Of a stretch of 64,000 nucleotides of DNA, positions 34,647 to 43,816 are shown piece by piece; position 1 is the stretch's first letter; each line of letters begins with the position of its first letter. The stretch covers positions 1,364,001 to 1,428,000 of the forward strand of contig NZ_CP119572.1 of assembly GCF_029278605.1 (NCBI RefSeq), in the 5' to 3' direction. A model generated the notes under the pieces. The model searched no databases and was not told where the DNA came from. It saw nothing but the letters and a program-made list of their open reading frames with translations. This DNA comes from Cupriavidus sp. WKF15 (GTDB lineage Bacteria; Pseudomonadota; Gammaproteobacteria; Burkholderiales; Burkholderiaceae). The translations under genes and the position numbers were made by a program.

Positions 34647-34695
34647 TCGGGCGGCCGCTGCAACTCATCCTTAGCAACCTAGAGTCAGATTGTCC

Positions 34696-36006
34696 ATGAA
34701 CCCCATCAAAGTCGGCCTGCTCGGCATCGGTACCGTCGGTAGCGGCACGTTCAACGTGCTCAAGCGCAACCAGGAAGAAATTCGCCGCCGCGCCGGCCGC
34801 GGCATCGAGATCGCCGTCGTGGCCGATCTCAACACCGAGCGCGCACGCGAGCTGACCAACGGCGAAGTCGAGATCGTCAACGACGCCAACGCGGTGGTGG
34901 CGCGCCCGGACATCGACATCGTGGTGGAGCTGATCGGCGGCTACGGCATCGCGCGCGAGCTGGTGCTCAAGGCCATCGAGAACGGCAAGCACGTGGTCAC
35001 CGCCAACAAGGCGCTGCTCGCCGTGCACGGCAACGAGATCTTCGAAGCCGCACGCCGCAAGGGCGTAATCGTCGCGTTCGAAGCGGCGGTGGCCGGCGGC
35101 ATTCCCATCATCAAGGCGCTGCGCGAAGGCCTGACCGCCAACCGCATCCAGTGGATCGCCGGCATCATCAACGGCACCACCAACTTCATCTTGTCCGAGA
35201 TGCGCGACAAGGGCCTGGATTTCGACACGGTCCTGAAGGAAGCGCAGCAACTGGGCTACGCCGAAGCCGACCCGACCTTCGATATCGAAGGCGTCGACGC
35301 CGCGCACAAGGTCACGCTGATGAGCGCTATCGCGTTCGGCATGCCGGTGCAGTTCGACCGCGCCCACGTGGAAGGCATCACCAAGCTGGCCGCGGCCGAC
35401 ATCAAGTACGCCGAGGAACTGGGCTACCGCATCAAGCTGCTGGGCATCACGCGCCGTCGCGACGACGGCGTGGAACTGCGCGTGCACCCGACGCTGGTGC
35501 CGGCCTCGCGCCTGATCGCCAACGTCGAAGGCGCGATGAACGCCGTACTGGTGCAGGGCGACGCCGTCGGCGCCACGCTCTACTACGGCAAGGGCGCCGG
35601 CGCCGAGCCGACCGCCTCGGCCGTGATCGCGGACCTCGTCGACGTGACCCGCCTGCATACCGCCGACCCGAACCACCGCGTGCCGCACCTGGCGTTCCAG
35701 CCGGACGAGCTGTCGAACGTGCCGGTGCTGCCGATCGAGGAAATCAACAGCGCCTACTACCTGCGCATGCGCGTGGCGGACGAGACCGGCGTGCTGGCCG
35801 AGATCACGCGTATCCTGGCCGAGGCGGGCATCTCCATCGACGCCATGCTGCAGAAGGAATCGCGCGAGGGCGAGCCGCAGACCGACATCATCATCCTGAC
35901 CCACGTGACCCGCGAGAAGCATGTCAATGCCGCCATCGCGAAGATCGAGTCGCTGCCGACCGTGCTGTCGCCGGTCACGCGCCTGCGCATGGAAGAACTG
36001 AACTGA
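34696..36006 (+). CDS. hom: Homoserine dehydrogenase
   Basis: 436 residues. NAD(P)-binding GLLGIGTVGSGTF at 6-18, AVVADLN, VTANKALLAVHG, the catalytic/substrate region AAVAGGIPIIKALREGL...GIINGTTNFIL and YAEADPTFDIEGVDAAHK. A C-terminal ACT domain (about 355-436, YYLRMRVADETGVLAEITRIL) allows threonine feedback control. It reduces aspartate semialdehyde to homoserine. It is the monofunctional form, without aspartokinase. thrC follows after 21 bp. Confidence 0.97.
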   Translation: MNPIKVGLLGIGTVGSGTFNVLKRNQEEIRRRAGRGIEIAVVADLNTERARELTNGEVEIVNDANAVVARPDIDIVVELIGGYGIARELVLKAIENGKHVVTANKALLAVHGNEIFEAARRKGVIVAFEAAVAGGIPIIKALREGLTANRIQWIAGIINGTTNFILSEMRDKGLDFDTVLKEAQQLGYAEADPTFDIEGVDAAHKVTLMSAIAFGMPVQFDRAHVEGITKLAAADIKYAEELGYRIKLLGITRRRDDGVELRVHPTLVPASRLIANVEGAMNAVLVQGDAVGATLYYGKGAGAEPTASAVIADLVDVTRLHTADPNHRVPHLAFQPDELSNVPVLPIEEINSAYYLRMRVADETGVLAEITRILAEAGISIDAMLQKESREGEPQTDIIILTHVTREKHVNAAIAKIESLPTVLSPVTRLRMEELN

Positions 36007-36027
36007 GCGGCAGGATAATCCGGACCC

Positions 36028-37476
36028 ATGAAATACCAGTCGACCCGCGGCCATGAAGTGCCGCAATCGTTCTCCGAGATCCTGCTGGGCGGCCTGGCGC
36101 CGGACGGCGGCCTGTACCTGCCCGTGCAGTATCCGCAGGTCTCCGCCGATGAGCTGGAAGCCTGGCGCAAGCTCTCGTACGCCGACCTCGCCTTCGAGAT
36201 CCTGAGCAAGTTCTGCGACGACATCCCGGCCGAGGACCTGCGCGCACTGACGCGCAAGACCTACACCGCCGAGGTGTACTGCAACGCCCGTCCCGGCGAC
36301 AACACCGCCGACATCACGCCGCTGCGCACGCTCGGCGAAGAAGGTGGCACCAAGCTGCAATTGCTGGGCCTGTCCAACGGCCCGACGCTGGCCTTCAAGG
36401 ACATGGCCATGCAGCTGCTGGGCAATATGTTCGAGTACGCGCTGGGCCGTGCCGGGCTGGAGCTGAACATCCTGGGCGCCACTTCGGGCGATACCGGCAG
36501 CGCCGCCGAATACGCGATGCGCGGCAAGCGCGGCATCCGCGTGTTCATGCTGAGCCCGCACCGCAAGATGAGCGCGTTCCAGACCGCGCAGATGTTCAGC
36601 CTGCAGGACCCGAACATCTTCAACCTGGCAGTGGAAGGCGTGTTCGACGACTGCCAGGACATCGTCAAGGCGGTTTCGAACGACCTCGAATACAAGGCCC
36701 GCCAGCACATCGGCACGGTCAACTCGATCAACTGGGCGCGCGTGGTGGCCCAGGTGGTGTACTACTTCAAGGGCTGGCTGCTGGCGACGTCGGGCCCGGG
36801 CCAGAAGGTGTCGTTCTGCGTGCCGTCGGGCAATTTCGGTAACGTCTGCGCCGGCCATATCGCGCGCATGATGGGCCTGCCGATCGACAAGCTGGTGGTG
36901 GCCACCAACGAGAACGACGTGCTCGACGAGTTCTTCCGCACCGGCGCCTATCGCGTGCGCAAGTCGGCCGAGACCTACCATACGTCGAGCCCGAGCATGG
37001 ATATCTCGAAGGCGTCGAACTTCGAGCGCTTCATCTTCGACCTGCTGGGCCAGGACGGCGGCAAGCTGGCCGCGCTGTTCCGCGACGTGGAGGAGAAGGG
37101 CGGCTTCGACCTGTCCGGCACGCCGGAATTCGAGCGCATCCGCGGCGAATTCGGCTTTGTCTCGGGCCGCAGCACGCACGATGATCGCGTGGCGACCATC
37201 CGCGACCTGTCGGCGCGCTATGGCATCACCATCGATACCCATACTGCCGACGGCATCAAGGTGGCGCGCGAGCATCTCAGCGCGGGCGTGCCGATGGTGG
37301 TGCTGGAAACCGCGCTGCCGGCCAAGTTCGCCGACACCATCCGCGAGGCACTGGGCCATGAGCCGGAGCGTCCCGCCGCCTTCGAAGGCATCGAGAAGCT
37401 GCCGCAGCGCTTCGAGGTGATTGCCAACGACGCCAGCCAGGTCAAGGCCTTCATCGCCGGCCACACCGGCCTGTAA
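36028..37476 (+). CDS. thrC: Threonine synthase
   Basis: 482 residues. The N-terminus MKYQSTRGHEVPQSFSEILLGGLAPDGGLYLP is typical of the proteobacterial class. The PLP lysine lies in PTLAFKDMAMQLLG (about residue 123). ATSGDTGSAAEYAM and VPSGNFGNVCAGHIA bind the phosphate and substrate. It converts phosphohomoserine to threonine and closes the hom-thrC operon. Confidence 0.97.
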   Translation: MKYQSTRGHEVPQSFSEILLGGLAPDGGLYLPVQYPQVSADELEAWRKLSYADLAFEILSKFCDDIPAEDLRALTRKTYTAEVYCNARPGDNTADITPLRTLGEEGGTKLQLLGLSNGPTLAFKDMAMQLLGNMFEYALGRAGLELNILGATSGDTGSAAEYAMRGKRGIRVFMLSPHRKMSAFQTAQMFSLQDPNIFNLAVEGVFDDCQDIVKAVSNDLEYKARQHIGTVNSINWARVVAQVVYYFKGWLLATSGPGQKVSFCVPSGNFGNVCAGHIARMMGLPIDKLVVATNENDVLDEFFRTGAYRVRKSAETYHTSSPSMDISKASNFERFIFDLLGQDGGKLAALFRDVEEKGGFDLSGTPEFERIRGEFGFVSGRSTHDDRVATIRDLSARYGITIDTHTADGIKVAREHLSAGVPMVVLETALPAKFADTIREALGHEPERPAAFEGIEKLPQRFEVIANDASQVKAFIAGHTGL

Positions 37477-37500
37477 GCGCGGGCGCCTCCAGGTGGCTGC

Positions 37501-37610
37501 GGCGCCGCCGCATGCCTTGGCGGCGCCAACTCGCTACAATCAGGCTAGCCGTGGCCCAGTCCCGGCCCCCGGATTGCCCGCACCAGCCGATATACGCTGT
37601 GCGGCGCAAT
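37501..37610 (+). repeat. Two stem-loops between thrC and moeA
   Basis: GGCGCCGCC (37501-37509) pairs with 37519-37527 and could help end the thrC transcript, although no T-run follows. A second hairpin, ATTGC-CCGCAC (37573-37583) with GTGCGG-c-GCAAT (37599-37610), lies in the moeA leader. The sequence does not match the known molybdenum cofactor riboswitch that I recall. Confidence 0.45.
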
Positions 37611-37655
37611 GCGCGGGCCGTTTTTCATGGGCGCTCCGAACCCATACATCCCACC

Positions 37656-38897
37656 ATGACCCAAGCTGCAGCGTCCTCCCGCCCCCCGATGCTGACCATG
37701 GCCCAGGCGCTTGATGCCCTGCTGGCCGCCGCCCGTCCGCTGGCCCAGGTCGAACACGTCGACACCCTGGCCGCCAACGGCCGTGTGCTGGCCAATCCGG
37801 TCACCAGTTCCCTGCAGGTGCCGCCTGCCGACAATACGTCGATGGATGGCTATGTGATGCGCGCCGCCGATGTGCCGGCCGCGGGTACGCGCCTGCCCGT
37901 GTCGCAACGCATTCCGGCTGGCCATGTCGGCACGGAACTGGCGCCGGGTACCGCCGCGCGCATCTTCACCGGCGGGTTGATCCCGCCCGGCGCCGACGCG
38001 GTGGTGATGCAGGAGCAGTGCGTGGCCGATGGCAACGACGTGATCGTCAACCACGTGCCGCAGTCCGGCGAATGGATCCGGCGCGCCGGCGAGGATATCG
38101 AGGCCGGCAGCGTGATCCTGCCCGCCGGCACGCGGCTCACGCCGCAGGCGCTGGGCCTGGCTGCCTCGGTGGGCCAGGCGCGGCTTGAGGTGGTGCGCCG
38201 TGTGCGCGTTGCGGTGTTCTTCACGGGCGATGAACTGGCCATGCCTGGCGAGCCGCTTAAGCCGGGTGCCATCTACAACTCGAATCGTTTCACGCTGCGC
38301 GGCCTGCTCGAAAACCTCGGCTGCGAAGTCAGCGACCTGGGCATCGTGCCCGACACGCTGGCCGCCACTCGCGAGACGCTGCGCAAGGCCGCACAGGGCC
38401 ATGACCTGATCATTACATCGGGCGGGGTCTCGGTCGGTGAGGAAGACCATATCAGGCCCGCGGTGGAAGCCGAGGGGCGCCTGGACATGTGGCAGATCGC
38501 GATCAAGCCGGGCAAGCCGCTGGCGTTCGGCCAGGTCCGCAACGACGGCAGCGATTCTGCGTTTTTCCTCGGGCTGCCGGGCAACCCGGTATCAAGTTTC
38601 GTCACCTTCCTGCTGTTCGTTCGGCCCTTTATCCTGCGCCTGCAGGGCGTGGCCGACGTGACGCCACGGCGTCTGCCGCTGCGCGCGGACTTCGAACTGA
38701 AGAAGGGCGACCGCCGCAATGAATTCCTGCGCGCGCGCCTCAATGCCAATGGCGGCCTGGACCTGTTCCCGAACCAGAGCTCGGGCGTGCTGACCTCCAC
38801 GGTGTGGGGCGACGGCCTGATCGACAACCCGCCCGACCGGGCGATCGCGCACGGCGATACCGTGCAGTTCATTCCGTTTGACGGCGTGCTGGCATAG
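37656..38897 (+). CDS. moeA: Molybdopterin molybdenumtransferase MoeA
   Basis: 413 residues. Signatures: PADNTSMDGYVMRA, ARIFTGGLIPPGADAVVMQE, VFFTGDEL, GAIYNSNRFTLRGLLENLGCEV, ITSGGVSVGEEDH, KPGKPLAFG and FLGLPGNPVSSFVTFLLFVRP. It inserts molybdate into adenylylated molybdopterin. The chosen ATG keeps a short N-terminus before MLTMAQALDALL. It is followed by moaD and moaE. Confidence 0.97.
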   Translation: MTQAAASSRPPMLTMAQALDALLAAARPLAQVEHVDTLAANGRVLANPVTSSLQVPPADNTSMDGYVMRAADVPAAGTRLPVSQRIPAGHVGTELAPGTAARIFTGGLIPPGADAVVMQEQCVADGNDVIVNHVPQSGEWIRRAGEDIEAGSVILPAGTRLTPQALGLAASVGQARLEVVRRVRVAVFFTGDELAMPGEPLKPGAIYNSNRFTLRGLLENLGCEVSDLGIVPDTLAATRETLRKAAQGHDLIITSGGVSVGEEDHIRPAVEAEGRLDMWQIAIKPGKPLAFGQVRNDGSDSAFFLGLPGNPVSSFVTFLLFVRPFILRLQGVADVTPRRLPLRADFELKKGDRRNEFLRARLNANGGLDLFPNQSSGVLTSTVWGDGLIDNPPDRAIAHGDTVQFIPFDGVLA

Positions 38898-38927
38898 CGG
38901 GCGGTACAGACGGTGCAAGAAGTCGTG

Positions 38928-39185
38928 ATGAATATCGAACTACGTTTCTTTGCCAGCGTGCGCGAACAGCTCGGCGTTGCCGCGGAACGCGCGGAAGTCC
39001 CGGGCGACGTGCGCACGGTGGGCGAGTTGCGCCAGTGGCTGCGCACGCGCGGCGGGGCGTGGGCCGAGGCCCTGGCCGAAGGCCGCGCGCTGCGCATGGC
39101 CGTCGACCACGCCGTGGCCCGCGCCGATACGGCCATTGCCGACGGCTGCGAAGTGGCCTTCTTCCCGCCGGTAACCGGAGGCTGA
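38928..39185 (+). CDS. moaD: Molybdopterin synthase small subunit MoaD
   Basis: 85 residues with a ubiquitin-like fold (MNIELRFFASVREQLGVAAE) ending CEVAFFPPVTGG. The C-terminal Gly-Gly is where the thiocarboxylate sulfur carrier forms. It lies 30 bp after moeA and 1 bp before moaE. Confidence 0.96.
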   Translation: MNIELRFFASVREQLGVAAERAEVPGDVRTVGELRQWLRTRGGAWAEALAEGRALRMAVDHAVARADTAIADGCEVAFFPPVTGG

Positions 39186-39186
39186 C

Positions 39187-39687
39187 ATGAGCGTGAGGGT
39201 ACAGCGCGAGGATTTCGACCTCGGCGCCGAAGTGGCGGCGCTGCGGGCCGGCCGGCCGGCCGTGGGCGCGGTGGCGAGCTTCATCGGCACCGTGCGCGAT
39301 GTGAGCGAAGGCAGCGCGGTCAGCGCGATGGAGCTTGAGCACTATCCGGGCATGACCGAGAAGGCGCTCGCACAGATCGAGGCCGCCGCTTGCGCGCGTT
39401 GGGAACTGCTGGGCGTGACCATCATCCACCGCGTCGGGCCGCTGCTGCCGCTGGACCAGATCGTGATGGTGGCCGTGGCATCCGCGCACCGCGGCAACGC
39501 ATTCGCGGCATGCGAATTCATCATGGACTACCTCAAGTCCGAGGCACCGTTCTGGAAAAAGGAAGAGACGCCGGAAGGCGCGCGCTGGGTCGACGCCCGC
39601 GTGACCGACGAGGCGGCCCTGAAGCGCTGGGGAATTCCGTCCTTCAACGCCAGCGGCGCTGACGCCGGCAGCGACGGCGGCAACTGA
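39187..39687 (+). CDS. moaE: Molybdopterin synthase catalytic subunit MoaE
   Basis: 166 residues. Motifs: VGAVASFIGTVRD, MELEHYPGMTEKAL, ITIIHRVGPLLPLDQ-like VTIIHRVGPL, AHRGNAFAACEFIMDYLKSEAPFWKKEE. The last contains the catalytic Lys pair. With MoaD it converts cPMP to molybdopterin. Its stop codon overlaps the crcB start. Confidence 0.96.
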   Translation: MSVRVQREDFDLGAEVAALRAGRPAVGAVASFIGTVRDVSEGSAVSAMELEHYPGMTEKALAQIEAAACARWELLGVTIIHRVGPLLPLDQIVMVAVASAHRGNAFAACEFIMDYLKSEAPFWKKEETPEGARWVDARVTDEAALKRWGIPSFNASGADAGSDGGN

Positions 39688-40067
39688 TGGGCGCTCTGGG
39701 TTTTGTGGCTGTCGGCGTCGGCGCGGCGATCGGCGCATGGCTGCGCTGGGGGTTCTCGGTCATGTGGAACGCCCTGAATCCGGCCCTGCCGTACGGTACC
39801 CTGGCCGCGAACCTGCTGGGCGGCTACCTGATCGGCCTGGCCGTCGGCTTCTTCGGTTCCCATCCGGGGCTGCCCCCCGAATGGCGCCTGCTGGCGATCA
39901 CCGGCTTTCTCGGCGGCCTGACCACGTTTTCCACCTTTTCCAGCGAAGCGCTGGCCAACCTGATGTCCGGCGACTACGGATGGGCGCTGCTGCATGTGGT
40001 CACCCATCTGGGTGGCTCGCTGCTGCTCGCCGGGCTGGGTTTGTGGACCTACCGCTTCGTGGCCTGA
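39687..40067 (+). CDS. crcB: Fluoride ion channel CrcB/Fluc
   Basis: 126 residues with four membrane helices. The family signature LLGGYLIGLAVGF and ITGFLGGLTTFSTFSSEALA holds the fluoride-pore Phe residues and the central sodium site. It is a single-gene dual-topology type. The start codon overlaps the moaE stop (TGATG), so it is translated with the molybdopterin genes. No fluoride riboswitch precedes it. Confidence 0.95.
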   Translation: MGALGFVAVGVGAAIGAWLRWGFSVMWNALNPALPYGTLAANLLGGYLIGLAVGFFGSHPGLPPEWRLLAITGFLGGLTTFSTFSSEALANLMSGDYGWALLHVVTHLGGSLLLAGLGLWTYRFVA

Positions 40068-40152
40068 ACGCCCGCAGCGGGGGCCTGGCGGCATGGCCGG
40101 CTTGCGGGAGCCGCCGGCGTCGGTGCCGCGTGTGATACGGGAAAGCCATGAA

Positions 40153-40180
40153 TTGACACCTGCCGGCGGCTCTCTATACG
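40153..40180 (+). promoter_or_regulatory. Sigma-70 promoter upstream of the TetR gene
   Basis: A perfect TTGACA (40153-40158) is separated by 16 bp from TATACG (40175-40180). Transcription would start near 40187, giving a 145-base leader that contains the three direct repeats. Confidence 0.6.
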
Positions 40181-40259
40181 ATGAAACGTGAATCAGTCAT
40201 CATGTTTCGCGGTGCCGCCCCGGGCAGAGGAGGCCGGGCGGCGGGCAGGTCGCGCGATG

Positions 40260-40298
40260 CTGGTATCACACGCTGGTATCACACGCAGGTATCAGGCA
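40260..40298 (+). repeat. Three tandem 13-bp direct repeats (possible operator)
   Basis: CTGGTATCACACG occurs twice exactly (40260-40272, 40273-40285) and once in degenerate form (40286-40298, CAGGTATCAGGCA). They lie between the promoter and the TetR start codon. Confidence 0.65.
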
Positions 40299-40331
40299 CA
40301 GAGGGCGCCCGAGCGCCACAGTGGAGACACG

Positions 40332-40952
40332 ATGTCCCAGACCGATTCCGGCAGGACCGACTCCGGCATCTGCCCGCCCAAGACCGCGCGCGGGCAGAAA
40401 ACACGCGAGTCCCTGCTGCGTGCCGCCGAGAAGGTGTTCGGCGAGAAGGGCTACTACGTCGCATCGATATCCGAAATCACGCAGGAAGCCAAGGTGGCCA
40501 TGGGCACCTTCTACCTGTACTTCCAGGACAAGGAAGATATCTTCCGCGCGCTGGTCCAGCACATGCTGGAGTTGTTGCGCGCCCACCTGCGCAAGCACGC
40601 GGCACCGGCCACCAGCCAGATGGAGGCCGAACGGCTCGGCCTGAAGGCGTTCCTGTCCTTCGTTTCCCGACACAAGAATCTCTACCGGATCGTGCTCGAT
40701 TCGTATTCGGTGGACGAGACCATCTATAGCGGCTACTTCCAGGTCTTTGCGGACCTGTACAGCCGGCGCCTGGACCGGGCTGCCGAACAGGGCGAGGTTT
40801 GCCCCGGCGACGCCGAGGTGCGCGCCTGGTGCCTGATCGGCATCAGCAACTTCCTTGGCATGCGCTACGCACTGTGGAAGCGGCCGGCCTCGATGGACAA
40901 GGTGGTCGATGCCGCCTTCGACATGATCACGCACGGACTGCAGGCGCGGTGA
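40332..40952 (+). CDS. TetR/AcrR-family transcriptional regulator
   Basis: 206 residues. The N-terminal DNA-binding domain TRESLLRAAEKVFGEKGYYVASISEITQEAKVAMGTFYLYFQDKEDIFRALVQ is canonical. The C-terminal ligand domain has RHKNLYRIVLDSYSVDE and a dimerisation helix. The ATG at 40332 was chosen; a GTG at 40188 would add 48 residues of poor composition that lie at the transcription start. It lies 112 bp before the ABC transporter operon on the same strand and is its likely regulator. Confidence 0.92.
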   Translation: MSQTDSGRTDSGICPPKTARGQKTRESLLRAAEKVFGEKGYYVASISEITQEAKVAMGTFYLYFQDKEDIFRALVQHMLELLRAHLRKHAAPATSQMEAERLGLKAFLSFVSRHKNLYRIVLDSYSVDETIYSGYFQVFADLYSRRLDRAAEQGEVCPGDAEVRAWCLIGISNFLGMRYALWKRPASMDKVVDAAFDMITHGLQAR

Positions 40953-41064
40953 TCGGCGTCTTCGGCCGGACGGCCGGGCGAGTTTTCAGGCAAGAACAGT
41001 AACAAGAAGCTGGAAAGACCGACGAGACCGACGAGACCGAGAGACCGAAGAAGAGGAGATCACC

Positions 41065-42252
41065 ATGCAACGCAGCACCATCGCTGTACACGCCGTGGCG
41101 CTTGCCGCCAGCCTGCTCGCCAGTGGCGGCGTGCTTGCCAGGGACATCCGGATTGCCCACGTCTACGACAAGACCGGGGCGCTCGAGGCCTACGCGAAAC
41201 AGACCCAGACCGGCCTGATGATGGGCCTGGAGTACGCCACCAACGGCACCATGACCGTCAATGGCAACAAGCTCGTGGTGATCGAAAAGGACACCCAGGG
41301 CAAGCCCGACGTGGCCAAGGCCCAGCTTGCCGCCGCCTACAGCGACGACCGCGCCGACATCGCGCTGGGACCGACGTCTTCCGGCACGGCGCTGGCCATG
41401 CTGCCGGTAGCGGAGGAATACAAGAAGATTCTGCTGGTCGAGCCCGCCGTGGCCGACTCCATTACCGGCGACAAGTGGAATCGCTACATCTTCCGCACGG
41501 GCCGCAATTCCTCGCAGGACGCCATTTCGAATGCCGTCGCCCTGGACAAGCCCGGCGTGCAGATCGCCACGCTGGCGCAGGACTATGCCTTCGGCCGCGA
41601 TGGCGTGAAGGCGTTCAAGGGCGCGCTGAAGAACGCGAAGATCGTCCATGAGGAATACCTGCCGACCAACACCACCGACTTCACCGCCGGTGCGCAGCGC
41701 CTGTTCGACGCGCTCAAGGACAAGTCGGGCCGCAAGGTGATCTTCATCATCTGGGCCGGCGCCGGCAATCCGTTCAAGATCGCGGACCTCGACCCCAAGC
41801 GCTACGGCATCGAGATCGCCACCGGCGGCAATATCCTGCCGGCGATGGCCAGCTACAAGAACTTCCCGGGCATGGAGGGCGCCACGTACTACTACTTCGG
41901 CATCCCGAAGAACAAGGCCAACGAATGGCTCGTGTCGAACCACTACAGCAAGTTCAAGTCGCCGCCTGACTTCTTCACGGCAGGGGGCATGTCGGCCGGT
42001 ATCGCGCTGGTAGAAGCGCTCAAGAAGACCGGCGGCGACACCAACTCCGAGAAGCTGATCACCGCGATGGAAGGCATGGCGTTCGAAACGCCCAAGGGCC
42101 GCATGGTCTTCCGCAAGGAGGATCACCAGGCCATGCAGTCGATGTACCACTTCAGGATCAAGGTGGACCCGGCTTTCGCCTGGGGCGTGCCCGAACTGGT
42201 CCGCGAGATCAAGCCCGAGGAGATGAACGTGCCAATCCGCAACCACCGTTGA
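41065..42252 (+). CDS. Branched-chain-amino-acid-type ABC transporter, substrate-binding protein
   Basis: 395 residues with a Sec signal peptide (about 1-26, cleavage after VLA). The mature protein has the Peripla_BP_6 pattern: IRIAHVYDKTGALEAYAKQTQTGLMMGLEYA, VIEKDTQGKPDVAKAQLAAAY, ALGPTSSGTALAMLPVAEEY. Related proteins bind amino acids, amides or aromatic acids; the ligand is not predictable. GAGGAG precedes the start, after a short run of GACCGA direct repeats. Its TGA overlaps the next ATG. Confidence 0.9.
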   Translation: MQRSTIAVHAVALAASLLASGGVLARDIRIAHVYDKTGALEAYAKQTQTGLMMGLEYATNGTMTVNGNKLVVIEKDTQGKPDVAKAQLAAAYSDDRADIALGPTSSGTALAMLPVAEEYKKILLVEPAVADSITGDKWNRYIFRTGRNSSQDAISNAVALDKPGVQIATLAQDYAFGRDGVKAFKGALKNAKIVHEEYLPTNTTDFTAGAQRLFDALKDKSGRKVIFIIWAGAGNPFKIADLDPKRYGIEIATGGNILPAMASYKNFPGMEGATYYYFGIPKNKANEWLVSNHYSKFKSPPDFFTAGGMSAGIALVEALKKTGGDTNSEKLITAMEGMAFETPKGRMVFRKEDHQAMQSMYHFRIKVDPAFAWGVPELVREIKPEEMNVPIRNHR

Positions 42253-43058
42253 TGGCCGTGGCAGCCAATCCGGCGCAGCCGCCGATGCTGGAGACGCGCG
42301 GGCTCACCATCCGCTTCGGCGGGCACGTGGCCGTCAACGCAGTATCGTGCGCGTTCCGGCCCGGCGAGCTGACCTGCATCGTCGGCCCCAACGGCGCGGG
42401 CAAGACGACCTATTTCAACCTGGTCTCGGGGCAATTGCCGGCCAGTGCGGGCCAGATCCTGCTCGATGGCCAGGACGTGACGCGCCTGCCGGCTTCGCGC
42501 AGGGCACGCCGTGGCCTTGGACGCGCGTTCCAGCTGACCAGCCTGTTCCCGAACCTGCCTGTGCTGGAGAACGTGCGGCTGGCCGTGCAGGCGCGCCAGC
42601 AGCGCGGCATCGACTTGCTGTCGATGTGGACCAGCCACCGCGGCGTGCGCGCGCAGGCCGAGGCCTGCCTGGAGCGCGTGGCGCTGGCCGACAAGCGTCA
42701 CCTGCCGGTGGCCGCGCTGCCGCACGGCGACCAGCGCAAGCTGGAGGTCGGCATCCTGCTGGCACTGCAGCCGCGCATCTTCATGTTCGACGAGCCCACC
42801 GCGGGCATGAGCGTGGACGAGGTGCCGGTGATCCTCGACCTGATCCGCGAAATCCGGCAGGACCGGAGCAAGACCGTGCTGCTGGTGGAACACAAGATGG
42901 ACGTGGTGCGCTCGCTGGCCGACCGCATCGTCGTGCTGCACAACGGCACGCTGATGGCCGACGGCAAGCCGGCGGAGGTCATGGCCTCGCCGATCGTGCA
43001 GCAGGCGTACCTGGGCGTGGCGCAAGCCGGCGTGGACGTGGAGGCGAGCCATGCCTGA
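42252..43058 (+). CDS. LivG-type ABC transporter ATP-binding protein
   Basis: 268 residues: Walker A VGPNGAGKTTYFNLVSG, FQLTSLFPNLPVLENV, a degenerate signature region (ALPHGDQRKLEVGILLAL instead of LSYGQ), Walker B IFMFDEPTAGMSVDE, and VLLVEHKMDVV. It energises uptake together with the LivF-type subunit. It overlaps the SBP stop by TGATG and the next gene by 8 bp. Confidence 0.94.
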   Translation: MAVAANPAQPPMLETRGLTIRFGGHVAVNAVSCAFRPGELTCIVGPNGAGKTTYFNLVSGQLPASAGQILLDGQDVTRLPASRRARRGLGRAFQLTSLFPNLPVLENVRLAVQARQQRGIDLLSMWTSHRGVRAQAEACLERVALADKRHLPVAALPHGDQRKLEVGILLALQPRIFMFDEPTAGMSVDEVPVILDLIREIRQDRSKTVLLVEHKMDVVRSLADRIVVLHNGTLMADGKPAEVMASPIVQQAYLGVAQAGVDVEASHA

Positions 43059-43791
43059 GCGCGCAAATGCCGAACCGATCCTGCGGCTGAGCGACGTGCA
43101 GACCCATATCGGCCCGTACCACATCCTTCACGGCGTGAGCTTCGAGGTGCCGCGCGGCGGCGTGACCATGCTGCTGGGGCGCAATGGCGCGGGCAAGACG
43201 ACGACGCTGCGCACCATCATGGGCCTGTGGCGCGCCAGTGAGGGCACCGTGACGTTCGATGGGGCCGACATCACAGGGCAGGGCACGCCCGCCATCGCGC
43301 AGGCAGGCATCGCTTACGTGCCCGAGAACATGGGCGTGTTTTCCGACCTGACCGTGGCCGAGAACATGCGGCTGGCCGCGCGCACTGGCGCCATCGACAC
43401 GCGGCGGCTGGACTGGGTATTCCGCATGTTTCCCGCGCTGAAGACGTTCTGGCACCAGCGCGCCGGCGTGCTGTCCGGCGGGCAGAAGCAGATGCTGTCG
43501 GTGGCACGCGCCATCATCGAGCCGCGCAAGCTGCTGATCGTGGATGAACCGACCAAGGGGCTGGCGCCGGCCATCATCGAGAACATGATCGCCGCGTTCC
43601 GCGAACTGAAGCAGACCGAGGTGTCGATCCTGCTGGTGGAGCAGAACTTCCATATGGCGAAATCGGTCGGCGATACGGTGGCGGTGATGGATGACGGGCG
43701 CATCGTGCATGCCGGTGACATGGCGGCGCTGGCGCGGGATGACGCGTTGCAGCAACGGCTGCTGGGGTTGTCGCTGGCGGCGCATCAGTAG
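43051..43791 (+). CDS. LivF-type ABC transporter ATP-binding protein
   Basis: 246 residues: Walker A LLGRNGAGKTTTLRTIMGL, Q-loop AYVPENMGVFSDLTVAENM, signature VLSGGQKQMLSVARAI, Walker B LLIVDEPTKGLAPAII, and ILLVEQNFHMAKSVGDTVAVMDDG. It pairs with the LivG-type ATPase. Confidence 0.95.
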   Translation: MPERANAEPILRLSDVQTHIGPYHILHGVSFEVPRGGVTMLLGRNGAGKTTTLRTIMGLWRASEGTVTFDGADITGQGTPAIAQAGIAYVPENMGVFSDLTVAENMRLAARTGAIDTRRLDWVFRMFPALKTFWHQRAGVLSGGQKQMLSVARAIIEPRKLLIVDEPTKGLAPAIIENMIAAFRELKQTEVSILLVEQNFHMAKSVGDTVAVMDDGRIVHAGDMAALARDDALQQRLLGLSLAAHQ

Positions 43792-43816
43792 CGACGCAGG
43801 TGACTGCGACGGGTTT

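Noticed and set aside
34585..37464. A 959-codon open frame on the minus strand opposite hom and thrC
   Set aside because: It is the antisense shadow of two well-recognised high-GC genes; its translation is rich in His/Arg/Gln with no domain, a common artefact in this kind of genome.
37540..37655. A molybdenum cofactor riboswitch upstream of moeA
   Set aside because: There is a hairpin, but the long multi-stem architecture and conserved loops expected for that riboswitch cannot be recognised.
40068..40331. A fluoride riboswitch linked to crcB
   Set aside because: crcB overlaps the moaE stop codon, leaving no leader, and the sequence after it shows no GGCGAT-like fluoride aptamer in the right place.
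40188..40331. N-terminal extension of the TetR protein from a GTG at 40188
   Set aside because: The extra 48 residues have poor composition and would begin at the transcription start without a ribosome site; the ATG at 40332 gives the normal family length.
41010..41052. GACCGA repeats before the transporter operon as a CRISPR-like array
   Set aside because: The units are under 10 bp with no spacers; this is a short tandem repeat in the leader.
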